Source: an uncultured Clostridia bacterium
GTDB taxonomy: Bacteria; Bacillota; Clostridia; TANB77; CAG-508
Direction: 5' to 3'
DNA: 11,332 nt
Assembly (NCBI GenBank): GCA_934167685.1
Contig: CAKPLQ010000039.1
Coordinates: 1 to 11,332 of the forward strand
Below the pieces are notes generated by a model, which worked only from the letters and a program-made list of their open reading frames with translations, searched no databases and had not been told where the DNA came from. Shown here piece by piece: positions 1-10,408 of the stretch; within the stretch, counting starts at the first letter, position 1; every line of letters starts with the position of its first letter. The position numbers and the translations under genes are program-made.

Positions 1-2259
1 TGGAATTTCTGCACTATTAAATCTCATTACTTCATCAAGTACTAATGAAACTGTAATTCCGTGTGGTAGGTGATGATATGCTCCTAGTTTATGTCCCATT
101 GAATGACATATTCCTAAAAATGCATTTGCAAAGGCCATACCTGCCATTGTTGCAGCATTTGCCATTTTTTCTCTTGCTTCTGGGTCATTTGCTCCGTTTT
201 CATATGCTCTTGGTAAATATTCAAAAATTGTTTTTATTGCTTCTATTGCTAGTCCATCTGTAAATTCTGTTGCCATCATAGATGCATATGCTTCTATTGC
301 ATGAACTAATGCGTCTGCACCTGATGCTGATGTTAATCCTTTTGGTGCATTCATCATCAAGTTTGCATCTACAATTGCAATTTTAGGTAATAATTCATAA
401 TCTGCTAATGGATATTTTTGTCCTGTTGTTTCGTCTGTAATAACAGCAAATGGTGTTACTTCTGAACCTGTTCCTGCTGATGTTGGTACAGCTATAAAGT
501 ATGCTTTTTCTCCCATTTTAGGGAATGTATATACTCTTTTTCTGATATCCATAAATCTCATTGCCATGTCTAAAAAGTCGATATCTGGATGTTCATACAT
601 TACCCACATAATTTTTGCAGCATCCATTGCTGAACCTCCACCTACTGCTATTATGCAATCAGGTTTGAAGGCATCAATTAGTTTTGCACCTTCTTTTGCA
701 CATGCAAGTGTTGGATCTGGTGCAACATCAAAGAATGTCTCATGTACTATTCCCATTTCGTCTAATTTATCTGTTACTACTTTTGTGTATCCATTTTCAT
801 AAAGAAATGTATCTGTTACTATAAATACTCTCTTTTTACCCATTACATTTTTTAGCTCTTCTAAAGCTACTGGTAAACAACCTCTTTTTAAATATACCTT
901 TTCAGGTGCTCTAAACCAAAGCATATTTTCTCTCCTTTCGGCTACTGTTTTAATATTTATTAAATGTTTTACTCCTACATTTTCTGATACAGAGTTTCCA
1001 CCCCATGATCCACATCCAAGTGTTAGTGATGGTGCTAATTTAAAGTTGTATATGTCACCAATTCCACCTTGTGATGATGGTGTATTTATTAAAACTCTAC
1101 ATGTTTTCATTGTATTATAGAATTTTTCTATCTTTTCTTTTTCAGTAACTGTATTGATATATAATGAAGATGTATGTCCTAATCCTCCATCCTCTATTAA
1201 TCTATATGCTTTGCTTAATGCATCATCAAAACTTGATGCTTTATACATTGCTAATACAGGTGATAGTTTTTCGTGTGCAAATTCTTCTGATAATTCTACA
1301 CTTTCTACTTCACCTACTAATATTTTTATATTTTCGTCTACATCTATTCCTGCAAGTTTTGCTATTGTATATGCAGATTGTCCAACTATTTTAGCATTTA
1401 ATGCTCCATTTATTATTATTGTTTTTCTTACTTTTTCTGTTTGTTCTGCATTTAGTAAGTAGCATCCTCTTTTCATAAATTCATTTCTTACTTGTTCATA
1501 AATTTTGTCACTTACTATTACTGATTGTTCTGATGCGCATATCATCCCATTATCAAATGTTTTTGAATGTATTATTGAGTTTACTGCTAATACTATATCT
1601 GCTGTTTCATCTATTACAGCTGGTGTATTTCCTGCACCTACTCCTAATGCTGGTTTTCCACTTGAATATGCTGCTTTTACCATTCCTGGTCCACCTGTTG
1701 CCAATATTATATCTGCTGATTGCATCAATAAATTTGTTAATTCTAATGATGGCACATCAATCCACGCAATTATTCCCTCTGGCGCTCCTGCTTTTACAGC
1801 TGCTTCTAATACTATTCTTGCAGCTTCTATTGTTGATTTTTTTGCTCTTGGGTGTGGACTTATTATTATTCCATTTCTTGTTTTTAATGCTAACAATGTT
1901 TTAAATATTGCTGTTGATGTTGGATTTGTTGTTGGTATTACTGCTGCAATTACTCCTATTGGTTCTGCTATTTTTGTAATTCCATAATTTTCATCTTTTT
2001 CTATAACTCCACATGTTTTTACATCTTTATATTTATTATATACATATTCTGCTGCATAGTGATTTTTTATTACTTTGTCTTCTACTACTCCCATTCCAGT
2101 TTCTTCTACTGCCATTTTTGCAAGTGGTATTCTGTTTTGGTTTGCAGCTATTGCTGCTGCTTGAAATATTTTATCTACTTGTTCTTGGGTATATTTAGCA
2201 AATTCTTGTTGTGCTTTTCTTACTTTTTCTATCGTTTTTTGTAAGGCTTCATTATCCAT
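1..2259 (-). CDS. adhE: Bifunctional aldehyde-alcohol dehydrogenase AdhE (3' end beyond window)
   Basis: Cytoplasmic fermentation enzyme. An N-terminal CoA-acylating aldehyde dehydrogenase reduces acetyl-CoA to acetaldehyde, and a C-terminal iron-dependent alcohol dehydrogenase reduces that to ethanol, consuming two NADH. The ATG at 2259-2257 is preceded by AGGATGAGG seven bases away. The frame is open for 753 codons to the window edge; family members have about 870, so roughly the last 115 residues are missing. Residues about 1-440 are the ALDH part, with the catalytic cysteine at Cys241 in GMICASEQS. The Fe-ADH part begins near 449, with the NAD-binding GGGS at 540-543. All four expected iron ligands are visible: Asp649, His653, His719 and His733, each four below the E. 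coli AdhE numbering. No frameshift or missing key residue is seen. It is probably a single-gene unit with its own promoter. Confidence 0.97.
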   Translation of the reverse strand, partial: MDNEALQKTIEKVRKAQQEFAKYTQEQVDKIFQAAAIAANQNRIPLAKMAVEETGMGVVEDKVIKNHYAAEYVYNKYKDVKTCGVIEKDENYGITKIAEPIGVIAAVIPTTNPTSTAIFKTLLALKTRNGIIISPHPRAKKSTIEAARIVLEAAVKAGAPEGIIAWIDVPSLELTNLLMQSADIILATGGPGMVKAAYSSGKPALGVGAGNTPAVIDETADIVLAVNSIIHSKTFDNGMICASEQSVIVSDKIYEQVRNEFMKRGCYLLNAEQTEKVRKTIIINGALNAKIVGQSAYTIAKLAGIDVDENIKILVGEVESVELSEEFAHEKLSPVLAMYKASSFDDALSKAYRLIEDGGLGHTSSLYINTVTEKEKIEKFYNTMKTCRVLINTPSSQGGIGDIYNFKLAPSLTLGCGSWGGNSVSENVGVKHLINIKTVAERRENMLWFRAPEKVYLKRGCLPVALEELKNVMGKKRVFIVTDTFLYENGYTKVVTDKLDEMGIVHETFFDVAPDPTLACAKEGAKLIDAFKPDCIIAVGGGSAMDAAKIMWVMYEHPDIDFLDMAMRFMDIRKRVYTFPKMGEKAYFIAVPTSAGTGSEVTPFAVITDETTGQKYPLADYELLPKIAIVDANLMMNAPKGLTSASGADALVHAIEAYASMMATEFTDGLAIEAIKTIFEYLPRAYENGANDPEAREKMANAATMAGMAFANAFLGICHSMGHKLGAYHHLPHGITVSLVLDEVMRFNSAEIP

Positions 2260-2298
2260 TTTTAAACCTCATCCTTTCTTTTGATTCTCTACCTTTTC

Positions 2299-2327
2299 AT
2301 CATAACAAAAAACTAATAGTTTTGCAA
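2299..2327 (-). promoter_or_regulatory. Probable vegetative promoter of adhE
   Basis: On the minus strand, TTGCAA (2327-2322) lies exactly 17 bp before TATGAT (2304-2299), a 4/6 and 5/6 match to the sigma-A boxes. Transcription would start near 2292 and give a leader of about 33 nt with the adhE Shine-Dalgarno inside it. The -35 box falls in the loop and 3' arm of the preceding terminator hairpin. Inferred from sequence only; no complete Rex-type operator is visible around it. Confidence 0.5.
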
Positions 2328-2338
2328 CTATTAGCTTT
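2307..2338 (-). terminator. Intrinsic terminator of the glucan synthase gene
   Basis: Read on the minus strand, CTAATAGT pairs perfectly with ACTATTAG around a 6-nt loop, followed at once by six T residues. The stem can extend by a G-T and A-T pairs into the T-tract. It sits about 65 bp after the TAA of the synthase and before adhE, so it separates the two genes. The stem is AT-rich, so efficiency may be moderate and some read-through into adhE is possible. Confidence 0.75.
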
Positions 2339-2401
2339 GATTTTTCTTATTTTTATTTTGACAATTTTTTCTCTTTTAGATATCTTTTTAACAAAAATCT
2401 C

Positions 2402-5400
2402 TTACATTATAACTTCAACATTAAATATTTTTCCACTACCGTCAAGTATGATTTTGTTCTCGTGTTCAACTCCATCAATCAGCACTTTAGAGACACCAGT
2501 ATTTCTGCCATTAAAGTTTTTAACACTAACATTATAAATACTATTACCAAATTTATACTTAATCTCAAATTCATTCCAGAACTTAGGAATACAAGGATTA
2601 AAACTCATAGTATTGTGATAAATATTTAGTCCCAAAATATATTGAATACCAGCTAAATAGTACCAACTGCTTGAACCTGTATACCAAGTCCAACCACCAG
2701 AACCAGCCAAATTCTGAGCCCCATATACATCTGCTGCTATAACATATGGCTCAACTTTATATTTGTTTGCCGCTTCTTTTGTTCTTGCATGTTCAATAGG
2801 TGTAATCATCTTATATAATTCTACTGCTTTATCTCCTTTGCCAAGCATTGCTTCTGCGATAATTGCCCAAATGGCAGAGTGTGTGTATTGTCCACCATTT
2901 TCTCTAACACCTGGAACATAAGCTTTAATATATCCAGGCTCAAGCTTGCCCTTTTCAAAAGGAGGGTCAAGTAATTTTATAATTCCACTTTCAACATCAA
3001 CCAAATGATTTTCTAGACTTTCCATTGCTTGTTTTTGTTTTTCTTCATCTCCTGCACCAGAAATTACAGACCAACTTTGAGCAATACTGTCAATTCTACA
3101 TTCTTCATTTTCCATACTTCCATAAACATCACCATTATCAGCAAAAGCCCTTTTAAACCATCTACCATCCCATGCATTTGTATTTAAGCTTATTTGCAAC
3201 TGTTTTGCAATCTTTCTATATTGCTCAACCGTCTCTAAATCATTCATATATTCTGCAATCGAAACGAACTCTTGTAAAATTTCATATAAGAAAAATCCTA
3301 ACCATACACTTTCTCCTTTACCTTCTGGTCCTATATTGCTGAAACCATCATTCCAATCTCCTATTCCGATTTTAGGCAAGCCGTGTTCTCCAAAGCTCCA
3401 CTCATTATCACTAATTCCACAATCTCTGTCAATTGCCTTTTTGCAATGTTCATAAATACTTTCTTCTATATTTGATTGTAAATATTGTTCATATTTTTCC
3501 TTTTCATTTTCTCTTAATTTTGTACCTTGCAAATATGGTGTAACAACATTTAAAATCTCATAATTTCCAGTATGTCTAATATATTTTATAACCATATATG
3601 GAAGCCACAATAAATCATCAGAAAACATAGTTCTTATACCTCTATTATTTTCCTCATGCCACCAATGTTCAACATCCCCTTCAATAAATTGATGTTTACT
3701 GTGTTTTATAATTTGATTGTATAAAATATTTGCATCTAAAAACTTTGTACCATAAGCATCTTGCAATTGGTCTCTAAATCCATATGCACCACCTGATTGA
3801 TAAAATCCACTTTTTGCAAGTAATCTACTACAAATAGTTTGATACATTATCCAACCATTAAGCATTATATTTAAAGATTCATATGGTGTTTTTACTTGTA
3901 ATTTTCCTAATAAGTCATTCCATTTATTTTTGACTTTACCAAGTTCCATATTACAATTTTGAACTTTTGAATATTTATATGCAATATCTTTTGCTGAAAC
4001 TAAATTTTCTTCTGCACCTAAAACTATAGATATTTTTTTGTCAGAAAAACTTTCTATTTCAACTTCTAATTCTATTGCAATACATGATTTTTTTCCAATG
4101 CCATTATCACTATCAAGTCTAACTTTGTTAATTCCAAAAGTCTTTTTATTTCCTGTAAATGACTTGATTTTCTCACTACTAGAAACATATATTGTGTCAT
4201 AAAATTCATCAACATTATAAAGATTTTTAGCAATTACCATATTTGAATTTTCTTCATATTTAAGTTTTATATAACTGTCTGATTTTATTTCGTCTTCTCC
4301 TATTACAGGTTTCACATAATATAAAACCTTTAGCTTTTTCTTTTTAGGTGCATTATTCTTTAGTGTCAAAATATTGATTTTACAACTTTCTTCTTGAGGT
4401 ACAAATACTTCTAACTCCTGCATTATTTCATCACTTGAATGAATATATTTTGCATATCCAAATCCAAATACTGCATTATAATTTTTATCATCTGGCAAAG
4501 GCATTGCGGTTGGTGTCCATATTCGCCCATTTTCTTCATCTTTTAAATAAATTATTTCTGATGGAATATTACTACATGCACTGTTTTGCCAACTTGTAAT
4601 TCTATTTAATCTACTATTTTTGTACCAAGTATATCCTCCACCACTTTCTGTTACAATACTACCGAATTTTTCGTTTGCAATTACATGGCTCCAAGTTGTT
4701 GGCAATTTATTTTCTTTATTTACTCTTATAACATATTCTTTTCCGTCTTCTGTAAAAGCTCCATATTCATTATAGTATTTAGGTTCTTGCATATTATTCA
4801 AAATATCTGTATCTTTTGTTGCATCTTCCTCTGTAGTTATTTCTTTTGCATTTTCAACAACTCTATATTCATCCAATACATCTTCTTCCATATCTCTTAT
4901 AATATTCTGAAGATTTCCTAAATGACTGTCCACAACTAGACTTGAAACAAACTTTATCAAATTCACATCTTGCGTGTCCATCTCACTTTTAGAAAGCACA
5001 AAAATTCCACCATAAATGTTTTTCATATATGCTAAATGACTATTTAAAATTGCCCCCTCAATTTCATCTTTTATATAGTTTTCGTAGCTGTAGTTTTCTT
5101 CATCTATTATTACCAACTCAACTTGCACATTTTTAGTTCTAAAAAATTCATATGCTTTTATAATTTGTTTAACAACATAAATGTCATTTATATATTTAAT
5201 TGTAACTGTAATTATAGGTAATTCTCCTGAAATACCATATTTCCATAAATCTTTTTGCTCATAGGTTTTATATGCCAATTTAGAATTGTTTTTTAATGGA
5301 TTGTCAAACAAAATATATGATAATATTGTCTGATATATATCCATATCCTTACCTTTGATTTCAAGATATCTTGATTCTGCCTCTGTTTTAGCTTTAACAA

Positions 5401-8400
5401 TTTCAAATTCTCTACCTACATTTTCCATTACTTTGTATTTTTCTATATTTTGAATTGCTAACTGTTCTTCATATTCAACTGACAATATTAAATCAACATA
5501 TACTTTTTGTTCTGGCTGAATTTTAATTGTATTTTTTAGTGCTACTATCCCTTCTGTAGTAAGCCCTATCTTTTTAGACAGCGGAGTAGAATTTTGAATA
5601 GATTTTGGTATTCCAAAATTATTTCGTCCTGCAAATTTTGCTCTATCTATTTCATATTCTGTTTCTCCTATTTTCTCACTATTTGTTTGCATTTTTGCAA
5701 TTAAATATAATTCTTTTTGATTACTTTCTCTTTTCTTTCTTTTTACGGTTAAGCAATCATTTTCTTCATCATATCCATACACTAAAAATAAATTATTAAA
5801 AGCTTGATGTGCATAATCCTGTTCCTTTCTTGACAGCACTGGCTCAAAGTATGAGGTTACTTCTAATATTTTTTCTTCTTGAGTTTTATTTTCAATTTCC
5901 AGTCTTCGTATTTCAACAGGTTCATTCGCATCTACTGTAACTTTGAATTTCGTTTTTATTTCTTTTTCTGTTTTCTCAAATTGATTTCTATCTGGCATAA
6001 ATTGAACTGCAAATTGCTCACAATTGTTATCATCCGTTGCAGACCAAATTTCATTTGTTTTTATATCTTTTACATAGAAAAATATTCCTTGGTTATAGTC
6101 ATCTGTTCTTTTAAATCTATTTATATAATTTTCTTCAAACTTACTTACTCCACATCCTACTTGGTTCATTGCTACAACATATTTTTCGTTTCCTATTACA
6201 TTTCCTCTTATTACTCTTTCATCAATCTTATTGTATTCTCTTACTGTATAATTTTCGTAATCTTGATATTTAATTTTTTCCGGTTTTTCTTTTGATTCTT
6301 TTGTTATTATAAATGTTTCTGGCATTCTTTCTTGCAATAAAATACTTACAGCTTCTATTTCTGGATTTTTCATAAACCTTTTTTGAAAAATTTGATTATT
6401 AAACAAATTGTTTATAGATAGTAAAATCAATGCCTGATGATGTGCCATATATGTTTTTACAGGTATCGATTTTTTTCCCTTTTCTAATCTTTCTGGTGTG
6501 TAATCTATTGATTCATAAAATCCATATTTGTTATACATTCCTTGCTTTTCTAATTCTTTTAAATTTTTTATTACTGCAGTTGGCATATCTGTTATTGCCA
6601 ATACACTTCCATAAGTTGAACTTACCATTTCATCTGCTAATCCTCTTTTTAGCCCTAACCATGGAATTCCAAATGCTTTATATTGATAGTTTGAATGTAA
6701 GTCTTTTAAGTTAAATGCTGCTTCTGATATTCCCCAAGGTATTCCTAACTTTTGGCTATATTCAATTTGGTTCATTATTGCAAATCTGCAAGATTCATCT
6801 AACAAACTTCCTTCATATCTTGGTATATTTATATTTGGCATTAAATATTCAAATGCCGTTCCAGACCATGATATAAGGCCTTTGTACTTTCTTAATACTG
6901 TTAAAGTTCTATTCAAATTATTCCAATGTTTTGATGGTACATCATTTTTAGCTATCGCTACTAAACTTGCTTGTCTAGCTTCTGATGCTAATAAGTCATA
7001 ATACGAATCTGTTAATTTATTTTCTTCTATATTAAAACCTATTGAAAATAACCTTTGCTCTTCATTATATAATACCTTAAAATCAGTATTTTCTATCATT
7101 TCAGTTAATTTATTTATCAAATCTTCTATTTTTTCTGTCTTGTCCAGTTCTTCTAAAAAAGCCCTAGTTGTATACATATATCCAACTAAATTTCCACTAT
7201 CTACTGTTGAAATATATCTTGGAATTAATGGTTCTTTTGTTTTTATATTGTACCAATTATATAAATGTCCATTCCATTTAGGAAGTTCATATACAACATT
7301 TATTAGTTTTTTTAGTCTATCTATACTTGATTCAAGTCCTTCAAATCCTAGGTCATAACTTGATATTATTGCTAACATTGAAAGCCCTATATTTGTTGAT
7401 GATGTTCTTGGCACAACCAGTTGTTTTCTATCTTCTTGATAATTATCTGGAATCATATAATTATTTTCTGGCGTTAGATAATCTTTAAAAAATTGCCAAG
7501 TTTTTTGTGCAATTTCTTTTAGATATATTTCGTCTTCTTTCGCTATTTTTTTCTTACCTTTTTCTGGTACTTTGCTTATTTTACACATTATATAAGGAGT
7601 AATTATCCACAAAATACCAATAATTGTTAATAACCATCTATCAAACCCTAGTAAAACTGCTAATATTCCGAATATTACATTTATAGCCATCATTTTATAA
7701 TAATTTTCAAATGTAGTTTTAGATTGTTTTTCTGCATCTTCTGAAGTCATCCATTCTAACAAATGTTTATGAGAAATATTTACTCTATATATTGTTTTAC
7801 AAATTGCCTTTAATTCCACATATGCTTTATATGGTACACAACCTAATGTCAAAATTGCCCTATATATTGCACCTTTTATTCCTGCAATATGTGGTATAAA
7901 TGTTTTTTGCTTTTTCTCTCCTTCTTTTCTTGAAAATGCCAATGTTAAAATTTCTAGCACAAATGGATATACAACTATTCCAAGTGCTGTTAATATCAGC
8001 CATTGACTTCTTGTGCATATCCCCCATGCTAATAAAACTATTGTTGCTATTTCAAATAAGCTTCTTCTTAAATTATCAAATATTTTAAATTTTGAAAGTG
8101 CATTTAATTTGCTTTTTAGCCATCTTGTAATTTGCCAATCTCCTCTTGTCCATCTTGATAATCTATTCATAAAACTCGCATATTTTGTTGGATATCCATC
8201 CATTAGCATTATATCTGATGCTAACCCACATCTTAAATAACTTCCTTCTAATAAATCATGACTAAGTACTGTATTTTCTGGAATTTCCTGTTTTAATACT
8301 TTTGAAAACACTTTAACATCATATATTCCCTTTCCTGTAAAAATGCCTTCTTGAAAATTATCTTGATATATATCAGATATTGCGTTTGTGTAATTATCTA

Positions 8401-10408
8401 TTCCACCTGCACCTGCAAAAATTTTTGTAAATAGATTTATATGACTAGCATTTAAATTTATTCCAACTCGTGGTTGCATTAACGCATGACCTTTTACTAC
8501 TGTTCCATTTTTAATTTCTGGCCTGTTTAATATATGTGACATGGCCCCAACTAGTTCAAATGCAGTATTTAAGACTAAGTCTGTATCTGCATCTAATGTT
8601 ATTACATATTTAATTTGTGGTAATTCTTGTTGATTTATTGTATTTATTTTGAATTTATTTTTTTCATTTTTTAAGATATATTCATTAAATTGTGTAAGTA
8701 ATCCTCTTTTTCTTTCCCAGCCTAAATATTTATCTTCTTTTTTATTGTATTGTCTTTCTCTATAAATAAAGTGGAATATTGGAAAATCATTTTTCGAATA
8801 TTTTTCGTTTAAAAGAGCTACTTGTTTTAGTCCTTCTTCTATTACTTCTTTGTCAAATTTTTCTTCTTTGGTAGTACTTTCTGAACAATCTCCTAATAAT
8901 GCAAAATATAAATTCTTACTTTTATTGGCCAAATAAAATACTTCCATTTTACTAAATAATTCTTGTACTTTTCCTTTTGTTTTTATTATTGTTGGTATTA
9001 CTACAAATGTTGCATTTTGTTCTGTTATTCCATTTGCTAATTCCATTTTGGGAATTATTTTAGGCTTCACTATTTTTCCTAATATATATTGAATTGTTTG
9101 AGTTACAAATTCTGATATTGGTATGATTAAAAATATTGTTGTTAATATAAATTTTGTTATATTTTTTTCATTTACTCCTGCTAATATAATTGATAATCCT
9201 AATGTTAGTATAAAAAATGTTATGATATAAATTTGAGCTTTAGTTTGTGTTTTTAATATTGTTTCTTTGTACTGTAATTTATTATATAGTTCATTTCTTC
9301 CATCATCTATTAAATAATATCCTATATGACTCTGTTTACTACCTCTTTCTGCATTATTACACAACTCTATTGTTTTTCTAGCTATATATATTTCAGACAT
9401 TTTTGTTTTTTGTGCTATTTCTTTTATTGTATTTCTATAATATTCTTTTGTTTTGTATTCCATTTTGTCATATACACCTGCCGGGTCATTACTTAAAATT
9501 TCTTCTACACCATTGATTTTTTCAAATATATCTAAAAAGTTTATTCTCTGAATTTTCTTTATGCTTGTTATACAATTTCCCATTGTTATTTTTCTTATTG
9601 CTGTTGCAAAATGTTCTTTTTGTATTGCATCAGATACTGTTATTCCTAGCTTTTCTACCTCTTCTTCTAAAATATTTAAATCTCCATATGCTCTTTTTCC
9701 ATATTTTTTTAGTGAATATGACATGTATTCTATAAATGGGTATTTCATTTTTCTTACATCATTACCTTTTAATCTCATTCCTGCAAATTGATTGTATTTT
9801 AATTCACTTTTGTCTTTCTTTTCTACTAATCTTTCTATTATACTTTTTACTTTATATTTTTGTGTTTGACTACTATATATTTTTTCGCATATATCTGCAA
9901 TATTTTGTATTATTGCTATCTGTAGAAACACTCCTATATTCCATATCTCTTCCATATTTAAGGTCTTTTTTGTTTGATATGCTTGCAAATATTTTTCTAA
10001 GTTTTCTCCTGTTATTCTGTTGTCTGTATAGGCCACTATTTCTGCTGCTAATACATATATTCTTGCAAATCCTGCATATTTGCCATTTTGAATTCCTACA
10101 AAATTTGTATATTTTTTTAATGTTATTTCTTTTTCTATTTGTCTTACTGCTTCTTCTACTATATAAAAATTGTCTAATATCCATTCTCCTGCTGGATGTA
10201 TGTTTATTCCTAATTTTATATGTTCATTTAATAGATGGTATGTGTTCTTTATTAATGTATAGTTTGCTAACATTTGTGGTATTGGATATGTGCTTTTATC
10301 TGATTTTTGTTTTAGTGTATGTTGTATTGCTATTTTTTCCATGTGCTTTTTTAGCTGTTCTTCGTCTAATATCGCTCCTTCTATGTCTAATTTTTGATAT
10401 TTTCTCAA
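2402..10408 (-). CDS. Cyclic beta-1,2-glucan synthase (GT84 / GH189-type / GH94 multidomain membrane protein)
   Basis: A 2668-residue homologue of the rhizobial and Brucella NdvB/ChvB/Cgs synthases (about 2830-2870 residues), which build a beta-1,2-glucan chain from UDP-glucose, trim it and close it into a ring. Residues 1-390 are a soluble region. Membrane segments lie near 393-412, 418-438, 784-797, 801-822, 908-923 and 926-944; six is the number reported for Brucella Cgs. The GT84 domain between them has DADTD at 606-610, HDLLEGS from 717 and QITRW (QxxRW) at 759-763. A glucoamylase-like cyclisation domain spans about 990-1340, with RTSSTNIG from 1001, SEARQ from 1142, Glu1187, ISEAAFN ending at 1233 and HHQ at 1323. 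Two beta-sandwich regions (about 1390-1660 and 1875-2150, GGGYTW at 1923-1928) precede a GH94 catalytic part with DWNDG at 2351-2355, His2510 and Thr2577, the expected acid and phosphate-binding positions. The start is TTG, with AAGGAG nine bases upstream; the next in-frame ATG is codon 23. No export partner (NdvA-like) is in the window. Product identity is firm at family level; the exact glucan is inferred. Confidence 0.92.
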   Translation of the reverse strand: MRKYQKLDIEGAILDEEQLKKHMEKIAIQHTLKQKSDKSTYPIPQMLANYTLIKNTYHLLNEHIKLGINIHPAGEWILDNFYIVEEAVRQIEKEITLKKYTNFVGIQNGKYAGFARIYVLAAEIVAYTDNRITGENLEKYLQAYQTKKTLNMEEIWNIGVFLQIAIIQNIADICEKIYSSQTQKYKVKSIIERLVEKKDKSELKYNQFAGMRLKGNDVRKMKYPFIEYMSYSLKKYGKRAYGDLNILEEEVEKLGITVSDAIQKEHFATAIRKITMGNCITSIKKIQRINFLDIFEKINGVEEILSNDPAGVYDKMEYKTKEYYRNTIKEIAQKTKMSEIYIARKTIELCNNAERGSKQSHIGYYLIDDGRNELYNKLQYKETILKTQTKAQIYIITFFILTLGLSIILAGVNEKNITKFILTTIFLIIPISEFVTQTIQYILGKIVKPKIIPKMELANGITEQNATFVVIPTIIKTKGKVQELFSKMEVFYLANKSKNLYFALLGDCSESTTKEEKFDKEVIEEGLKQVALLNEKYSKNDFPIFHFIYRERQYNKKEDKYLGWERKRGLLTQFNEYILKNEKNKFKINTINQQELPQIKYVITLDADTDLVLNTAFELVGAMSHILNRPEIKNGTVVKGHALMQPRVGINLNASHINLFTKIFAGAGGIDNYTNAISDIYQDNFQEGIFTGKGIYDVKVFSKVLKQEIPENTVLSHDLLEGSYLRCGLASDIMLMDGYPTKYASFMNRLSRWTRGDWQITRWLKSKLNALSKFKIFDNLRRSLFEIATIVLLAWGICTRSQWLILTALGIVVYPFVLEILTLAFSRKEGEKKQKTFIPHIAGIKGAIYRAILTLGCVPYKAYVELKAICKTIYRVNISHKHLLEWMTSEDAEKQSKTTFENYYKMMAINVIFGILAVLLGFDRWLLTIIGILWIITPYIMCKISKVPEKGKKKIAKEDEIYLKEIAQKTWQFFKDYLTPENNYMIPDNYQEDRKQLVVPRTSSTNIGLSMLAIISSYDLGFEGLESSIDRLKKLINVVYELPKWNGHLYNWYNIKTKEPLIPRYISTVDSGNLVGYMYTTRAFLEELDKTEKIEDLINKLTEMIENTDFKVLYNEEQRLFSIGFNIEENKLTDSYYDLLASEARQASLVAIAKNDVPSKHWNNLNRTLTVLRKYKGLISWSGTAFEYLMPNINIPRYEGSLLDESCRFAIMNQIEYSQKLGIPWGISEAAFNLKDLHSNYQYKAFGIPWLGLKRGLADEMVSSTYGSVLAITDMPTAVIKNLKELEKQGMYNKYGFYESIDYTPERLEKGKKSIPVKTYMAHHQALILLSINNLFNNQIFQKRFMKNPEIEAVSILLQERMPETFIITKESKEKPEKIKYQDYENYTVREYNKIDERVIRGNVIGNEKYVVAMNQVGCGVSKFEENYINRFKRTDDYNQGIFFYVKDIKTNEIWSATDDNNCEQFAVQFMPDRNQFEKTEKEIKTKFKVTVDANEPVEIRRLEIENKTQEEKILEVTSYFEPVLSRKEQDYAHQAFNNLFLVYGYDEENDCLTVKRKKRESNQKELYLIAKMQTNSEKIGETEYEIDRAKFAGRNNFGIPKSIQNSTPLSKKIGLTTEGIVALKNTIKIQPEQKVYVDLILSVEYEEQLAIQNIEKYKVMENVGREFEIVKAKTEAESRYLEIKGKDMDIYQTILSYILFDNPLKNNSKLAYKTYEQKDLWKYGISGELPIITVTIKYINDIYVVKQIIKAYEFFRTKNVQVELVIIDEENYSYENYIKDEIEGAILNSHLAYMKNIYGGIFVLSKSEMDTQDVNLIKFVSSLVVDSHLGNLQNIIRDMEEDVLDEYRVVENAKEITTEEDATKDTDILNNMQEPKYYNEYGAFTEDGKEYVIRVNKENKLPTTWSHVIANEKFGSIVTESGGGYTWYKNSRLNRITSWQNSACSNIPSEIIYLKDEENGRIWTPTAMPLPDDKNYNAVFGFGYAKYIHSSDEIMQELEVFVPQEESCKINILTLKNNAPKKKKLKVLYYVKPVIGEDEIKSDSYIKLKYEENSNMVIAKNLYNVDEFYDTIYVSSSEKIKSFTGNKKTFGINKVRLDSDNGIGKKSCIAIELEVEIESFSDKKISIVLGAEENLVSAKDIAYKYSKVQNCNMELGKVKNKWNDLLGKLQVKTPYESLNIMLNGWIMYQTICSRLLAKSGFYQSGGAYGFRDQLQDAYGTKFLDANILYNQIIKHSKHQFIEGDVEHWWHEENNRGIRTMFSDDLLWLPYMVIKYIRHTGNYEILNVVTPYLQGTKLRENEKEKYEQYLQSNIEESIYEHCKKAIDRDCGISDNEWSFGEHGLPKIGIGDWNDGFSNIGPEGKGESVWLGFFLYEILQEFVSIAEYMNDLETVEQYRKIAKQLQISLNTNAWDGRWFKRAFADNGDVYGSMENEECRIDSIAQSWSVISGAGDEEKQKQAMESLENHLVDVESGIIKLLDPPFEKGKLEPGYIKAYVPGVRENGGQYTHSAIWAIIAEAMLGKGDKAVELYKMITPIEHARTKEAANKYKVEPYVIAADVYGAQNLAGSGGWTWYTGSSSWYYLAGIQYILGLNIYHNTMSFNPCIPKFWNEFEIKYKFGNSIYNVSVKNFNGRNTGVSKVLIDGVEHENKIILDGSGKIFNVEVIM

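Noticed and set aside
1505..1987. 160-codon plus-strand open frame
   Set aside because: Antisense shadow of the conserved ALDH domain of adhE, whose reading frame is well supported.
2358..2386. Plus-strand promoter-like TTGACA, 17 bp, TATCTT
   Set aside because: A perfect -35 with a poor -10. It would only drive antisense RNA into the synthase 3' end, and chance matches are common in AT-rich gaps.
2388..2394. TTAACAA half-site reminiscent of a Rex redox-repressor operator upstream of adhE
   Set aside because: Rex sites need the mirrored TTGTTAA half at the right spacing, and it is absent. The half-site also lies about 60 bp upstream of the likely -35 box.
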